Assembly (NCBI RefSeq): GCF_963931595.1
Contig: NZ_OZ007030.1
Span: 798,481 to 862,480 of the forward strand
Direction: 5' to 3'
Source of the DNA: an uncultured Subdoligranulum sp.
GTDB taxonomy: Bacteria > Bacillota > Clostridia > Oscillospirales > Ruminococcaceae
Length of the DNA stretch: 64,000 nt
Shown here: one piece after another, positions 18,601 through 25,764 of the stretch
Position numbering within the stretch: the stretch's first letter is position 1
Layout of the letters: each line of letters starts with the position of its first letter
The notes under the pieces: model-generated
Databases searched by the model: none
What the model was told of the DNA's origin: nothing
Seen by the model: the letters and a program-made list of their open reading frames with translations, nothing else
Made by a program: the position numbers and the translations under genes

Positions 18601-19152
18601 CTGGAACGTCCGGCGTTTTTGCAGAAGAGCGGTATGACCGGCGCCGAGCGCGGCACGGCCATCCATGCCTTCCTGCAGAGCGTGCCCTTTGACGGCCCGG
18701 CGCCCGACCTGCGGCAGGAGGTGCAGCGGCAGGTGGACCGCAGACTGCTGGACCCCGACTTGGCCGACAAGCTGGATCTGGCGCGGGTACAGCCCTTCTT
18801 CGAGAGCGGCGTCTGGCGCCGCATCAGGGCAGCGCGCCGGGTACTGCGGGAGGAACCCTTCATCACGGCACTGCCCGCCTCCCGGGTGACGCCCGAGGCA
18901 GGGGACAGTGATGCCGAGGTGCTGGTGCAGGGCATCGCCGACCTGGTGCTGGTCTTTGACGACCACGCCGAGATCTGCGACTACAAGACGGACGGCAGCA
19001 AGGATCCCGACTACTATAAAAAGGAATACGCCGCCCAGCTGCGCCTGTACCGGTACGCCTTTGCGCTGCGGCTGGGGGTGCCGGTCACCAGGCTGACCAT
19101 CTACAGTTTCGCCCTGGAACAGGAGATCGACATCCCCCTTTCGGACAGATAA
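15670..19152 (+). CDS. addA: ATP-dependent helicase/nuclease subunit A
   Basis: 1160 aa, UvrD/Rep-type superfamily 1 helicase fused to a C-terminal nuclease. Motif I SAAAGSGKTRVLVERV at about 27-42, motif II LVDEYQDTN around residue 400, the GDIKQSIYRFRQADP motif, SIMTVHRSKGLEFPVVFV, and VLYVALTRAQDAL. The nuclease motif EICDYKTDG lies near 1100-1110. AddA translocates 3' to 5' and, with AddB, processes breaks for RecA. AAAAGGAGAACACC precedes the ATG. Last gene of the pair. Confidence 0.97.
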   Translation: MPDTHKIQFTPAQAAAIGARGGSLLVSAAAGSGKTRVLVERVVGLITDPHHPVEADRLLIMTFTNAAAAKLRADIATRLADEVRAHPEDVRLRRQQLLLQRASIGTVDAFCLHFVQQHFAALDVPPDFETAEEADLARIEQETLSDVLEEAYQDPDFRAFADLYDRGRTDQTAGNAVLELYHFSRSLPHPMQALQSFAEQWQNGEPPQDTPWGQDLLRIGRDRARGAQALLEAGARTAARDEAADAAYTAVLQDDVARVEWLCQKLQQADWNAAVAALEELGGSWRKAGRIKGGKDSNPSAFAASELRDRAKKQIAALRTDFLLCTAEEYEEDRRRAAPLVAALVRVTRTFADACFAAKCEEKLLDYADFEHLTLDLLIAPDGSRTPLCRTVSERYAAVLVDEYQDTNALQDAIYFALASPAGDNLFFVGDIKQSIYRFRQADPAVFLGKQQRWQPYPQPAPQPATLALDANFRSAPGVIEGINYLFSVFFSEGLGGVTYGAGQRLVVGKPDENYPGLCEVDVLDGADAAGDAAGIARRIAEMVKAGFAVRDKAGTRPCRYDDFCILLRGRADFSVYEEALRAADIPVFADTAADLLDAPHIRPFAALLRVIDNPAQDIPLAAVLLSPLFPYTPDDLVALRRACPQGSLYGAVLYGGQPRFAAFTEALAEYRRLARTLPVDRLLEELLARTGYLAAVGALRDGARCREDLLTFVAWAGGAGRAGLAALVRAMDSAAANGGLNQSGGGQTRPGCVSIMTVHRSKGLEFPVVFVANTAHQFNQSDAIRPVLTHSRLGVGVMLRAGQTARRYKTLPYAALAQAIRTETLSEEMRVLYVALTRAQDALIVTIPLKKTDSSLKTPALCAAAEATGPEAMQGMNSWAGWLLTAVLLHPESDALWAHTPLLPHHLPTRVPLTVRLLSAPEALPEPPARPEAAPDEELRRALEKTFAWQNPQEILQKIPAKVSVSAVAHAARPVALERPAFLQKSGMTGAERGTAIHAFLQSVPFDGPAPDLRQEVQRQVDRRLLDPDLADKLDLARVQPFFESGVWRRIRAARRVLREEPFITALPASRVTPEAGDSDAEVLVQGIADLVLVFDDHAEICDYKTDGSKDPDYYKKEYAAQLRLYRYAFALRLGVPVTRLTIYSFALEQEIDIPLSDR

Positions 19153-19200
19153 CATACGTACTGCCGCCAAGAAAATCTGCAAAAAATGCGGCAGGAAACC

Positions 19201-19229
19201 TTGACTTAGACCCGCGGTTGTGCTATTAT
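19201..19229 (+). promoter_or_regulatory. Promoter of rpmG-secE-nusG
   Basis: TTGACT (19201-19206), 17-bp spacer, TATTAT (19224-19229). The -10 lies inside the palindrome GTGCTAT-TATG-ATAGCAC (19220-19237), which could be an operator. Confidence 0.85.
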
Positions 19230-19328
19230 GATAGCACCTCTTTTGCGGGTTTATTTTTTATGCCCTTTTTCCGGGGCGGCCCGTAAGCGCGAGGGAGGCT
19301 TATTAACCGATAATGGAGGTGCCGAACA

Positions 19329-19478
19329 ATGACTGTCAAGATCACCCTGGCTTGCACCGAGTGCAAGCAGCGCAACTACAACAAGGAGAAGAACAAGAAG
19401 AACTCTCCCGATCGTCTTGAGATGAAGAAGTATTGCCGTTTCTGCAAAAAGCATACCCTTCACCGCGAAACCAAGTGA
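19329..19478 (+). CDS. rpmG: Large ribosomal subunit protein bL33
   Basis: 49 aa, the normal size of L33. Starts [17 protein letters not shown] and ends HTLHRETK, with two CxxC pairs (ACTEC and YCRFC) marking the zinc-binding form. ATG 19329 has TGGAGGTG upstream. It heads the secE-nusG unit, the usual Firmicutes order. Confidence 0.96.
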   Translation: MTVKITLACTECKQRNYNKEKNKKNSPDRLEMKKYCRFCKKHTLHRETK

Positions 19479-19494
19479 GGATAGGAGCTTAGAG

Positions 19495-19770
19495 ATGGCG
19501 GATAAGAAATCTTCGAACACCGCAGCCCAGGCTCAAAGCGACAAAAAGAAAAAGACCTCATTTTTTGGCAAGGTCAAGAACTTTTTCAAAGGCATCGCGA
19601 AGTATTTCAAAGATACCAAGAGCGAGCTGAAAAAGGTGGTTTGGCCCAGCAAAAAGGATGTCAAGACCAACACCGTCACGGTGATCGCGGTCGTGCTGAT
19701 CGCGGCCATCGTGCTGATTGTGCTGGACCTTATCTTCGGCGGCGCGATCCATCTAGTGGTCGGCGCCTGA
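19495..19770 (+). CDS. secE: Preprotein translocase subunit SecE
   Basis: 91 aa. Lys/Ser-rich N-terminal extension, then the conserved amphipathic segment YFKDTKSELKKVVWPSKKDVKTNT and one membrane span (about 63-85). SecE clamps the SecY channel. TAGGAG precedes the ATG. Directly upstream of nusG as in most bacteria. Confidence 0.97.
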   Translation: MADKKSSNTAAQAQSDKKKKTSFFGKVKNFFKGIAKYFKDTKSELKKVVWPSKKDVKTNTVTVIAVVLIAAIVLIVLDLIFGGAIHLVVGA

Positions 19771-19793
19771 GCGCTTGAGCGGAGGCATGACCA

Positions 19794-20333
19794 ATGGCTG
19801 AACAGGCAAACTGGTATGTGGTGCATACCTATTCCGGCTATGAGAACAAGGTCGCACAGGACCTGATGACGATGGTGGAAAACCGCCGTCTGCAGGACCT
19901 GATCTGCGATGTCAAGGTTCCGACCGAGACTGTGATCGAGGAAGTGCTGGACAAGACCGGCAACAAGACCGGCGAAAAGGAAGTCCAGCGCAAACTCTAC
20001 CCCGGTTACGTCTTCGTCAAGATGGTCATGAACGACAACACCTGGTACATCGTGCGCAACACGCGCGGCTGCACCGGTTTCGTCGGCCCGGAGTCCAAAC
20101 CCGAGCCGCTGACCGAGGCAGAGGTGGCCAAGATGGGCGTTGAGACCACAGCCGAACTGCAGGTCGACTACAAAGTCGGCGACACGGTCGAGATCACTGC
20201 CGGTCCGATGGAAGGTTCCGTCGGCACCGTGGAGGAGATCGACATTCCCGCGCGCAAGGTGCGCGTGAAGATCACGATGTTTGGCCGCGAGCTGCCTGCT
20301 GAACTGGAGCTCCATCAGGTCAAACTGTTCTGA
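19794..20333 (+). CDS. nusG: Transcription termination/antitermination protein NusG
   Basis: 179 aa. NGN domain (WYVVHTYSGYENKVAQDL ... KLYPGYVFVKM ... NTRGCTGFVG) then a KOW domain (VGDTVEITAGPMEGSVGTVEEID). Binds RNA polymerase and couples it to Rho or ribosomes. Spaced 23 bases from secE. Confidence 0.98.
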   Translation: MAEQANWYVVHTYSGYENKVAQDLMTMVENRRLQDLICDVKVPTETVIEEVLDKTGNKTGEKEVQRKLYPGYVFVKMVMNDNTWYIVRNTRGCTGFVGPESKPEPLTEAEVAKMGVETTAELQVDYKVGDTVEITAGPMEGSVGTVEEIDIPARKVRVKITMFGRELPAELELHQVKLF

Positions 20334-20367
20334 GAAACTTCTCGGAACGCAAGCAATTTCCGGTAAG

Positions 20368-20429
20368 AACCGCGAACGGGCCAAGACCCGGGGTACGGTT
20401 TTTATAGGGTATGCGGCCGTCGCATACCC
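20368..20429 (+). promoter_or_regulatory. Two hairpins in the nusG-rplK gap
   Basis: The first has AACCG/CGGTT and CGGG/CCCG paired arms (20368-20400) followed by TTTTAT, like a weak terminator. The second is the 9-bp hairpin GGGTATGCG-GCCGT-CGCATACCC (20407-20429). Together they could set the ratio of nusG to rplK expression. Confidence 0.5.
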
Positions 20430-20464
20430 GTGGGAGGCCTGCACCGCGGGCCGCAACTCACCAC
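20430..20464 (+). promoter_or_regulatory. Probable L1-binding leader of rplK-rplA
   Basis: GTGGGAGG (20430-20437) and ACTCACCAC (20456-20464) frame a stem resembling the L1 site on 23S rRNA, located just before the rplK ribosome binding site. In other bacteria L1 binds a similar leader to repress the rplK-rplA operon. Inference from position and motif. Confidence 0.55.
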
Positions 20465-20486
20465 AAAATTTGGAGGTGCAAGTATC

Positions 20487-20912
20487 ATGGCACAGAAAAT
20501 CACTGGCTACATCAAGCTGCAAATCCCCGCCGGCAAAGCGACTCCGGCTCCCCCCGTTGGTCCTGCCCTGGGCCAGAAGGGCGTCAACATCATGGCGTTC
20601 ACCAAGGAGTTCAACGAGCGTACCAAGAACCAGATGGGCATGATCATCCCCGTCGTCATCACCGTCTACGCTGACCGCTCCTTCAGCTTCATTACCAAGA
20701 CCCCCCCGGCGCCCGTTCTGATCAAGAAGGCTGCCGGCATCGACACCGCCTCCGGCGTGCCGAACAAGAACAAGGTCGGCTCCATCACCCTGGCCCAGGC
20801 CGAGGAGATCGCCAAGACCAAGATGCCCGACCTGAACGCTGCCTCTCTGGAGGCCGCCGTCAGCATGATCAAGGGCACCGCCCGCAGCATGGGCGTTACC
20901 GTTGAGGGTTGA
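20487..20912 (+). CDS. rplK: Large ribosomal subunit protein uL11
   Basis: 141 aa. Typical L11: [35 protein letters not shown], then [14 protein letters not shown], ending [12 protein letters not shown]. Binds the GTPase-associated centre of 23S rRNA. ATG 20487 has TGGAGGTG upstream. Confidence 0.98.
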   Translation: MAQKITGYIKLQIPAGKATPAPPVGPALGQKGVNIMAFTKEFNERTKNQMGMIIPVVITVYADRSFSFITKTPPAPVLIKKAAGIDTASGVPNKNKVGSITLAQAEEIAKTKMPDLNAASLEAAVSMIKGTARSMGVTVEG

Positions 20913-20930
20913 ACAGGAGGGGAATAAGCA

Positions 20931-21623
20931 ATGAAACACGGCAAGAAATATACCGATGCTGCCAAACTGATCGAGAGCAGCAAGACTTATGATCCGGCCG
21001 AGGCCCTGGAGCTCTGCTGCAAGACCGCGACCGCGAAGTTCGACGAGACCGTCGAGCTGCACGTCCGTCTGGGCGTTGACAGCCGTCACGCTGACCAGCA
21101 GGTCCGTGGCGCCGTTGTTCTGCCCAACGGTACCGGTAAGAACGTCCGCGTCATCGCCATCGCCAAGGGCGAAGCCGCCAAGGCTGCCGAGGCTGCCGGT
21201 GCGCAGGAGGTCGGTGACGACGATCTGATCGCCAAGATCCAGGGCGGTTACCTGGACTTCGACGTTCTGGTTACCACTCCCGACATGATGGGCCGCGTTG
21301 GCCGTCTGGGCAAAATCCTTGGTCCCCGTGGCCTGATGCCCAACCCGAAGGCCGGCACTGTGACCCCCGATGTCGGCAAGGCTGTTACCGATGCCAAGGC
21401 CGGTAAGATCGAGTACCGTCTGGACAAGCAGAACATCATCCATGTGCCCATCGGCAAGGCCTCTTTCGGCCCCGAGAAGCTCATGACCAACCTGGATACC
21501 GTTCTGGATGCCATCGCCAAGGCGAAGCCCGCTGCGGCCAAGGGCCAGTACTTCAAGAGCGCGACCGTCGCCACCACCATGGGCCCCGGCGTCCGCGTTG
21601 CCACCAACAAGTACGGTGTCTGA
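20931..21623 (+). CDS. rplA: Large ribosomal subunit protein uL1
   Basis: 230 aa. L1 signature [21 protein letters not shown] and a C-terminal TMGPGVRV. Stalk protein of the ribosomal E site and likely autoregulator of this operon. AGGAGGGGAATAAGCA precedes the ATG, 18 bases after rplK. Confidence 0.98.
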   Translation: MKHGKKYTDAAKLIESSKTYDPAEALELCCKTATAKFDETVELHVRLGVDSRHADQQVRGAVVLPNGTGKNVRVIAIAKGEAAKAAEAAGAQEVGDDDLIAKIQGGYLDFDVLVTTPDMMGRVGRLGKILGPRGLMPNPKAGTVTPDVGKAVTDAKAGKIEYRLDKQNIIHVPIGKASFGPEKLMTNLDTVLDAIAKAKPAAAKGQYFKSATVATTMGPGVRVATNKYGV

Positions 21624-21652
21624 TCCAGCGTTTGCTGAATTTTAAAAAGTAC

Positions 21653-21681
21653 TTGACAAACGTACGTTTGTGTGCTATATT
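21653..21681 (+). promoter_or_regulatory. Strong promoter of rplJ-rplL
   Basis: Consensus -35 TTGACA (21653-21658), 17-bp spacer with upstream TGTGC, -10 TATATT (21676-21681). Confidence 0.9.
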
Positions 21682-21687
21682 ATCTAA

Positions 21688-21810
21688 GCTGTTTTTAAGA
21701 CAGCAGGTGCCGCAAGGCATAATGGGGTAACCCACCTGCCGAGAAACGTGCGTTTGATTGCTGTGCTTTCAAGCCCTTTTCCCGGCGACGGGAGAGGGGC
21801 TTTTCTGTTT
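21688..21810 (+). ncRNA. Ribosomal protein L10 leader
   Basis: Contains the conserved core of the Firmicutes L10 leader: CTGTTTTTAAGACAGCAG, a GGTGCC...AAGGCA segment and TAACCCACCTGCCGAG, followed by a terminator-like hairpin with AAGCCCTTTTCCCG (21771-21784) paired to CGGGAGAGGGGCTT and then TTTTC. The L10(L12)4 complex binds this leader to repress rplJ-rplL. The 3' hairpin probably acts as attenuator. The start boundary is approximate. Confidence 0.85.
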
Positions 21811-21865
21811 ACACGAAAAGCCGCTTACCGTTACCAAACTGTAAGTGGAACGAGGTGAAATTCAA

Positions 21866-22378
21866 ATGCCCAGTGCAAAGATTCTGGAATCCAAGAAGGC
21901 TCTTGTCAAGGCCCTGAACGAGGAGATCTCTTCTTCTCTGGCCGGTGTGGTTGTCGCGTACAACGGCATCAGCGTGGCCGACGACACCAAGCTGCGTAAG
22001 GACCTGCGTGAGGCCGGCGTGCACTACATGGTCGTCAAGAACACCATGCTGCGTCTCGCTGTCAAGGACACCCAGTACGAGGCTCTGGCCGACTACTTCA
22101 AGGGTGACACGGCCATCGCTCTGTCCCCGGAGGACCCGGCTGCTGCGGCTCGCATCCTGTGCAAGTTCGCTGACGCTGACAAGTCCAAGCGCTTCGTCGT
22201 CAAGGGTGGTTTCTGCGATGGTCAGGTGATGGATGCCGCCGGTATCAAGAGCCTGTCTACCATGCCCAACCGCGAGGGTCTGCTCTCCATGCTGGCCGGC
22301 TCCCTCAACGGGATCATCGGCGGTCTGGCTGTCGCCCTGCAGGCGGTTGCCGACAAGCAGGAGGAACCCGCTGCCTGA
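21866..22378 (+). CDS. rplJ: Large ribosomal subunit protein uL10
   Basis: 170 aa. MPSAKILESKKALVKALNEEISSSLAGVVVAYNGISVADDTKLRKDLRE, then YMVVKNTMLRLAV and C-terminal helices that bind L7/L12 dimers. ATG 21866 with CGAGGTG upstream; an earlier in-frame ATG at 21845 lies before that site. Confidence 0.97.
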   Translation: MPSAKILESKKALVKALNEEISSSLAGVVVAYNGISVADDTKLRKDLREAGVHYMVVKNTMLRLAVKDTQYEALADYFKGDTAIALSPEDPAAAARILCKFADADKSKRFVVKGGFCDGQVMDAAGIKSLSTMPNREGLLSMLAGSLNGIIGGLAVALQAVADKQEEPAA

Positions 22379-22467
22379 TTGTAAATCAAGCTGCATGAGC
22401 ACCCCGGCGCAGTGCTCGTTCAATCCATGCGCCGCTTAAACACCAAATTATAATGGAGGTAACTACC

Positions 22468-22845
22468 ATGGCTTCTGAGAAGATCACTGCCATTGTCGAG
22501 TCTGTCAAGACTATGACTGTTCTGGAGCTCAAAGAGCTCGTTGACACCATCTGCGAGGAGTTCGGCGTTTCCGCTGTTGCCGCTGCTGCTCCCGCTGCCG
22601 CCGGCGCTGCTGCCGCTCCCGCTGAGGAAGAGAAGACCGAGTTCGACGTCATCCTGAAGGATGTCGGCGCCAACAAGATGCAGGTCATCAAGGCTGTCAA
22701 GGAGCTGACCGGCGCTTCCCTGATGGAGGCCAAGAAGCTCGTCGAGACCCCCGATGCCAAGCTGAAGGAGCAGGCTTCCAAGGCCGATGCCGAGGAGATG
22801 CAGAAGAAGCTGGAAGAAGTCGGCGCCAAGGTCGAGCTGAAGTAA
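22468..22845 (+). CDS. rplL: Large ribosomal subunit protein bL12
   Basis: 125 aa. N-terminal dimer domain, an Ala/Pro hinge ([18 protein letters not shown]) and the C-terminal factor-binding domain ([36 protein letters not shown]). Recruits elongation factors to the ribosome. TGGAGGTAACTACC precedes the ATG. Confidence 0.98.
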   Translation: MASEKITAIVESVKTMTVLELKELVDTICEEFGVSAVAAAAPAAAGAAAAPAEEEKTEFDVILKDVGANKMQVIKAVKELTGASLMEAKKLVETPDAKLKEQASKADAEEMQKKLEEVGAKVELK

Positions 22846-22868
22846 TTCAGTTTTCCGGACTGATTCAC

Positions 22869-22905
22869 AACACCGCATGGTTTCACCGCCATGTGGTGTT
22901 TTTTG
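22869..22905 (+). terminator. Terminator of rplJ-rplL
   Basis: AACACCGCATGG pairs with CCATGTGGTGTT (one G-U) and runs into TTTTTTG. Confidence 0.9.
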
Positions 22906-22962
22906 TTTTGCACACAAAAACAGCACGGTGCCGTAAGGCATCGCGCTACCGGGAGATCCGTA

Positions 22963-23418
22963 TCAGAAAATGGGCTGCCGCCGCGCGGTATTGCGGGGGC
23001 TCTTCTCGGGCGGCAGGCCGGTGCATTTGCCGTACATATCCTTCAAAAGGACGTTGCGTCGTACAATCCCGATGAATACATTGCGGTCATCCACCACCGG
23101 CACGAAGTTCTGGTCGATGGCGGCCCGCAGCAGGGTGGGCATATCGGTGGTGACGGTCACCGCCTTGTAATCCCGGCGCCGGGGGAAGCTGGCGATGGGT
23201 ACATCCTCGCTGGCCTCCAGGTCCAGCCCGTGGAGGTTTTTCATGCCCCACAGGATGTCGCCCTCGGTGATGGAGCCCACATACTCGCCGTTGCGCTTCA
23301 GAACGGGGATGGTGGCGAAGCGCTGGTTGGACCACTTCTCCAGCGTCTGGCGCAGGGTGAAGTCTTCGTAGATGTACAATACGTCCTGCTTGGGTGTCAA
23401 AAAGAACAAAAGATTCAT
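22963..23418 (-). CDS. CBS-domain protein
   Basis: 151 aa. Two CBS motifs are visible: RFATIPVLKRNGEYVGSITEGDILWGM (first) and FVPVVDDRNVFIGIVRRNVLLKDM (second), with little else, so it is a stand-alone CBS pair that probably binds an adenine nucleotide. ATG at 23418 is chosen because AAAGGAGTG lies upstream; a longer frame exists but has no such site. It converges on rplL. Effector and target unknown. Confidence 0.85.
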   Translation of the reverse strand: MNLLFFLTPKQDVLYIYEDFTLRQTLEKWSNQRFATIPVLKRNGEYVGSITEGDILWGMKNLHGLDLEASEDVPIASFPRRRDYKAVTVTTDMPTLLRAAIDQNFVPVVDDRNVFIGIVRRNVLLKDMYGKCTGLPPEKSPRNTARRQPIF

Positions 23419-23455
23419 GCTTGAATGCACTCCTTTTGGTGGTAGTGTTGGTTCT

Positions 23456-23484
23456 ATAATCAGTATATACGTTCGACCTGTAAA
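23456..23484 (-). promoter_or_regulatory. Promoter of the CBS gene
   Basis: Minus strand: TTTACA, 17-bp spacer, GATTAT (plus-strand boxes 23479-23484 and 23456-23461). Confidence 0.55.
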
Positions 23485-23540
23485 CTTTGTGAATGGATTG
23501 TTAAAAAACAACCGCTCAGATTTTTCTTGAAAAAAGACTG

Positions 23541-23567
23541 TTCAAACGGGAAAAAGTGGTGTATAAT
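23541..23567 (+). promoter_or_regulatory. Promoter of the asp23-fakA genes
   Basis: TATAAT at 23562-23567 with a short-spaced TTCAAA (23541-23546, 15 bp). Confidence 0.55.
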
Positions 23568-23601
23568 AAACTTAATTAAGCCCAACAAAGGAGGATCGCA
23601 G

Positions 23602-23955
23602 ATGATCACCAAGGTGAATCCTTACGGACATATCTCTTTGACCAACGATTATTTCTCCGGCCTGGTGGAGCAGGCGGCCAAACAGTGCTACGGCATCGCC
23701 GCCATGGGACAGGCCCCGGCGGAAAGCGTTGTGCGCAATGCGCTGCGCACCGGCAGTCTGCCGCCGAAGGGCGTCACCGTCACGCAGGAGGGCGGACGTC
23801 TGGTCATCGCGCTGCATATTAAAGTGGGGTATGGGCTCAATATCTCTACCATTACGCAAAGCATCACGCACCGCGTCAAGGACGAAGTGGAGCATGCCAC
23901 CGGCCTGAAGGTTGCGCGCATTGATGTGTATGTGGATGATATTCTGGCAGATTGA
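23602..23955 (+). CDS. Asp23/Gls24-family protein (YloU-like)
   Basis: 117 aa. Gls24 fold: NPYGHISLTNDYFSGLVEQAAKQCYGIAAMG, then LVIALHIKVGYGLNISTITQSITHRVKDEVEHATGLKVARIDVYVDDI. Family members are envelope-associated and regularly precede fakA (yloV), as here with a 20-base gap. AAAGGAGGATCGCAG precedes ATG 23602. Confidence 0.9.
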   Translation: MITKVNPYGHISLTNDYFSGLVEQAAKQCYGIAAMGQAPAESVVRNALRTGSLPPKGVTVTQEGGRLVIALHIKVGYGLNISTITQSITHRVKDEVEHATGLKVARIDVYVDDILAD

Positions 23956-23975
23956 AACATGAGGTGTAACATACG

Positions 23976-25661
23976 ATGATTACTGGTCAGATCCTGCGCG
24001 ACGCCATTCTTTCCGGCGCCAACAATATTGCCAATCAGCGCACCCGGGTGGATGAGCTGAATGTTTTCCCTGTTCCGGACGGTGACACCGGCACGAATAT
24101 GAGCATGACGGTGGGTGCCGCCACCCGGGAACTGGAAGCCCTGTCCGACAGCTGCACGGTGGCGGAAGCAAGCAAGACGGCTGCCTCCGCCATGCTGCGC
24201 GGCGCCCGCGGCAACTCCGGCGTTATTACCAGCCTGCTGTTCCGTGGCTTTTCAAAGGCCCTGAAGGACAAGACCGAGGCCAGCGCCGCCGATCTGGCAG
24301 CGGCGCTGCAGATGGGTGTTGACGCAGCCTACAAGGCCGTCATGAAGCCCACCGAGGGCACCATCCTGACCGTCACCCGTCTGGCGGCGGAGAAGGCCCA
24401 GCAGTGCACCGAGATGGAAGTCCCCGCCATGTGGGACGCCATGCTGGAGGCTGCCCAGACCGCTCTGGATGACACGCCCAATCTGCTGCCTGTGCTGAAG
24501 AAGGCCGGCGTGGTGGATGCCGGCGGCCAGGGTATTCTGCTGGTCTTCGAGGGCATGAAGCAGGTCTTTGACGGCGGCGAGATCATCGCCGGTGCCGAAG
24601 TGGCGGCCAAACCCAAAGTTTCCAGTGAGTCTGCCGGCAAGGGAGTCTTTGCCGACGACCTGATGAAGGTGGAGGACATCAAAAACGGTTACTGCACCCA
24701 GTTCCTGCTCCACAAGAATGCCGATGCCAGTGTAACCCGTCTGCGCGCCTTCCTGGAGTCCAACGGTGACTCTGTGGTGGTCATTGAGGACGACGACGTG
24801 GCCAACTGCCATGTGCATACTTCCGACCCCGGCATGATGCTGTCGGAGGCCATCAAGTACGGCTACCTGACCGACTTCAAGATCGAGAACATGCATGAAC
24901 AGTTCCTGGCCCGCCAGAAGCAGGGCAAGGGGCTGGAGAAGCAGGCCCAGGCCGAGGAAAAGAAGGAGAGCGAGTTCACCTACGCTGCGGTGGATCCCGA
25001 GCGGGAGTACGGCTTTGTGGCCGTGGCTGCCGGCGAGGGTCTGAAGAATGTCTTCACCGACCTGGGCGTGGATGCCGTGGTCAGCGGCGGCCAGACGATG
25101 AACCCCTCTACTGAGGATATTCTGGCGGCCATCCAGAGCGTGCCGGCCAAGACGGTGCTGGTACTGCCCAACAACAAGAACATCATCATGGCCTCCGAGC
25201 AGGCGCAGAAGCTGGCGGACCGCAAGGTCATTGTGCTGCCCACCCGCACGGTACCCCAGGGCATGACGGCCATGCTGAACTTTGACCCTGAGGTCAAGCC
25301 CGACGAAAACGCCGTCAACATGATGCAGGCTGCGGACCGCGTGAGCACCGGTCTGGTGACTTACGCCGCCCGGGACAGCGAGTTCGACGGCAAACCCATC
25401 AAGAAGGGTGAGATCATGGCGCTGGAGAACGGCAAGATCGTGGCCACCGGCACCGACATCGTCAAGGTCACCTACCGTCTGGCCCGCTCCATGCGCAAGA
25501 AGGACACCCAGTTCATCACGGTGATCTCGGGCTGTGATGTGAGCGACGAGGACGCCGAGCACACCACCGATCTGGTCCGCGCCAAGTGCGGCGGCAACAT
25601 TGAGGTCAGCCATATCAGCGGCGGTCAGCCGGTGTATTACTACATGATCTCGGTGGAGTAA
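23976..25661 (+). CDS. fakA: Fatty acid kinase subunit A (DAK2-domain protein, YloV)
   Basis: 561 aa. N-terminal DhaL kinase domain with NVFPVPDGDTGTNMSMTV (Asp residues that bind Mg-ATP) and ARGNSGVITSLLFRGF, a central domain, and a C-terminal domain with VVSGGQTMNPSTEDIL and LPNNKNI. FakA phosphorylates fatty acids held by FakB (DegV-type) proteins for phospholipid synthesis. No fakB is in the window. GAGGTG precedes the ATG. Confidence 0.93.
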   Translation: MITGQILRDAILSGANNIANQRTRVDELNVFPVPDGDTGTNMSMTVGAATRELEALSDSCTVAEASKTAASAMLRGARGNSGVITSLLFRGFSKALKDKTEASAADLAAALQMGVDAAYKAVMKPTEGTILTVTRLAAEKAQQCTEMEVPAMWDAMLEAAQTALDDTPNLLPVLKKAGVVDAGGQGILLVFEGMKQVFDGGEIIAGAEVAAKPKVSSESAGKGVFADDLMKVEDIKNGYCTQFLLHKNADASVTRLRAFLESNGDSVVVIEDDDVANCHVHTSDPGMMLSEAIKYGYLTDFKIENMHEQFLARQKQGKGLEKQAQAEEKKESEFTYAAVDPEREYGFVAVAAGEGLKNVFTDLGVDAVVSGGQTMNPSTEDILAAIQSVPAKTVLVLPNNKNIIMASEQAQKLADRKVIVLPTRTVPQGMTAMLNFDPEVKPDENAVNMMQAADRVSTGLVTYAARDSEFDGKPIKKGEIMALENGKIVATGTDIVKVTYRLARSMRKKDTQFITVISGCDVSDEDAEHTTDLVRAKCGGNIEVSHISGGQPVYYYMISVE

Positions 25662-25680
25662 GCGGCAAGCAAACAAGACA

Positions 25681-25718
25681 AAAGGCGAATTTGGGAAGGT
25701 TCCGAGTTCGCCTTTTTC
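25681..25718 (+). terminator. Terminator between fakA and recG
   Basis: AAAGGCGAA (25681-25689) pairs with TTCGCCTTT (25707-25715), followed by T and C. Confidence 0.8.
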
Positions 25719-25764
25719 CTTTATGGCGGTCCGCCGCCCATCCAAGACAGAAAGGAGGTTCCGT

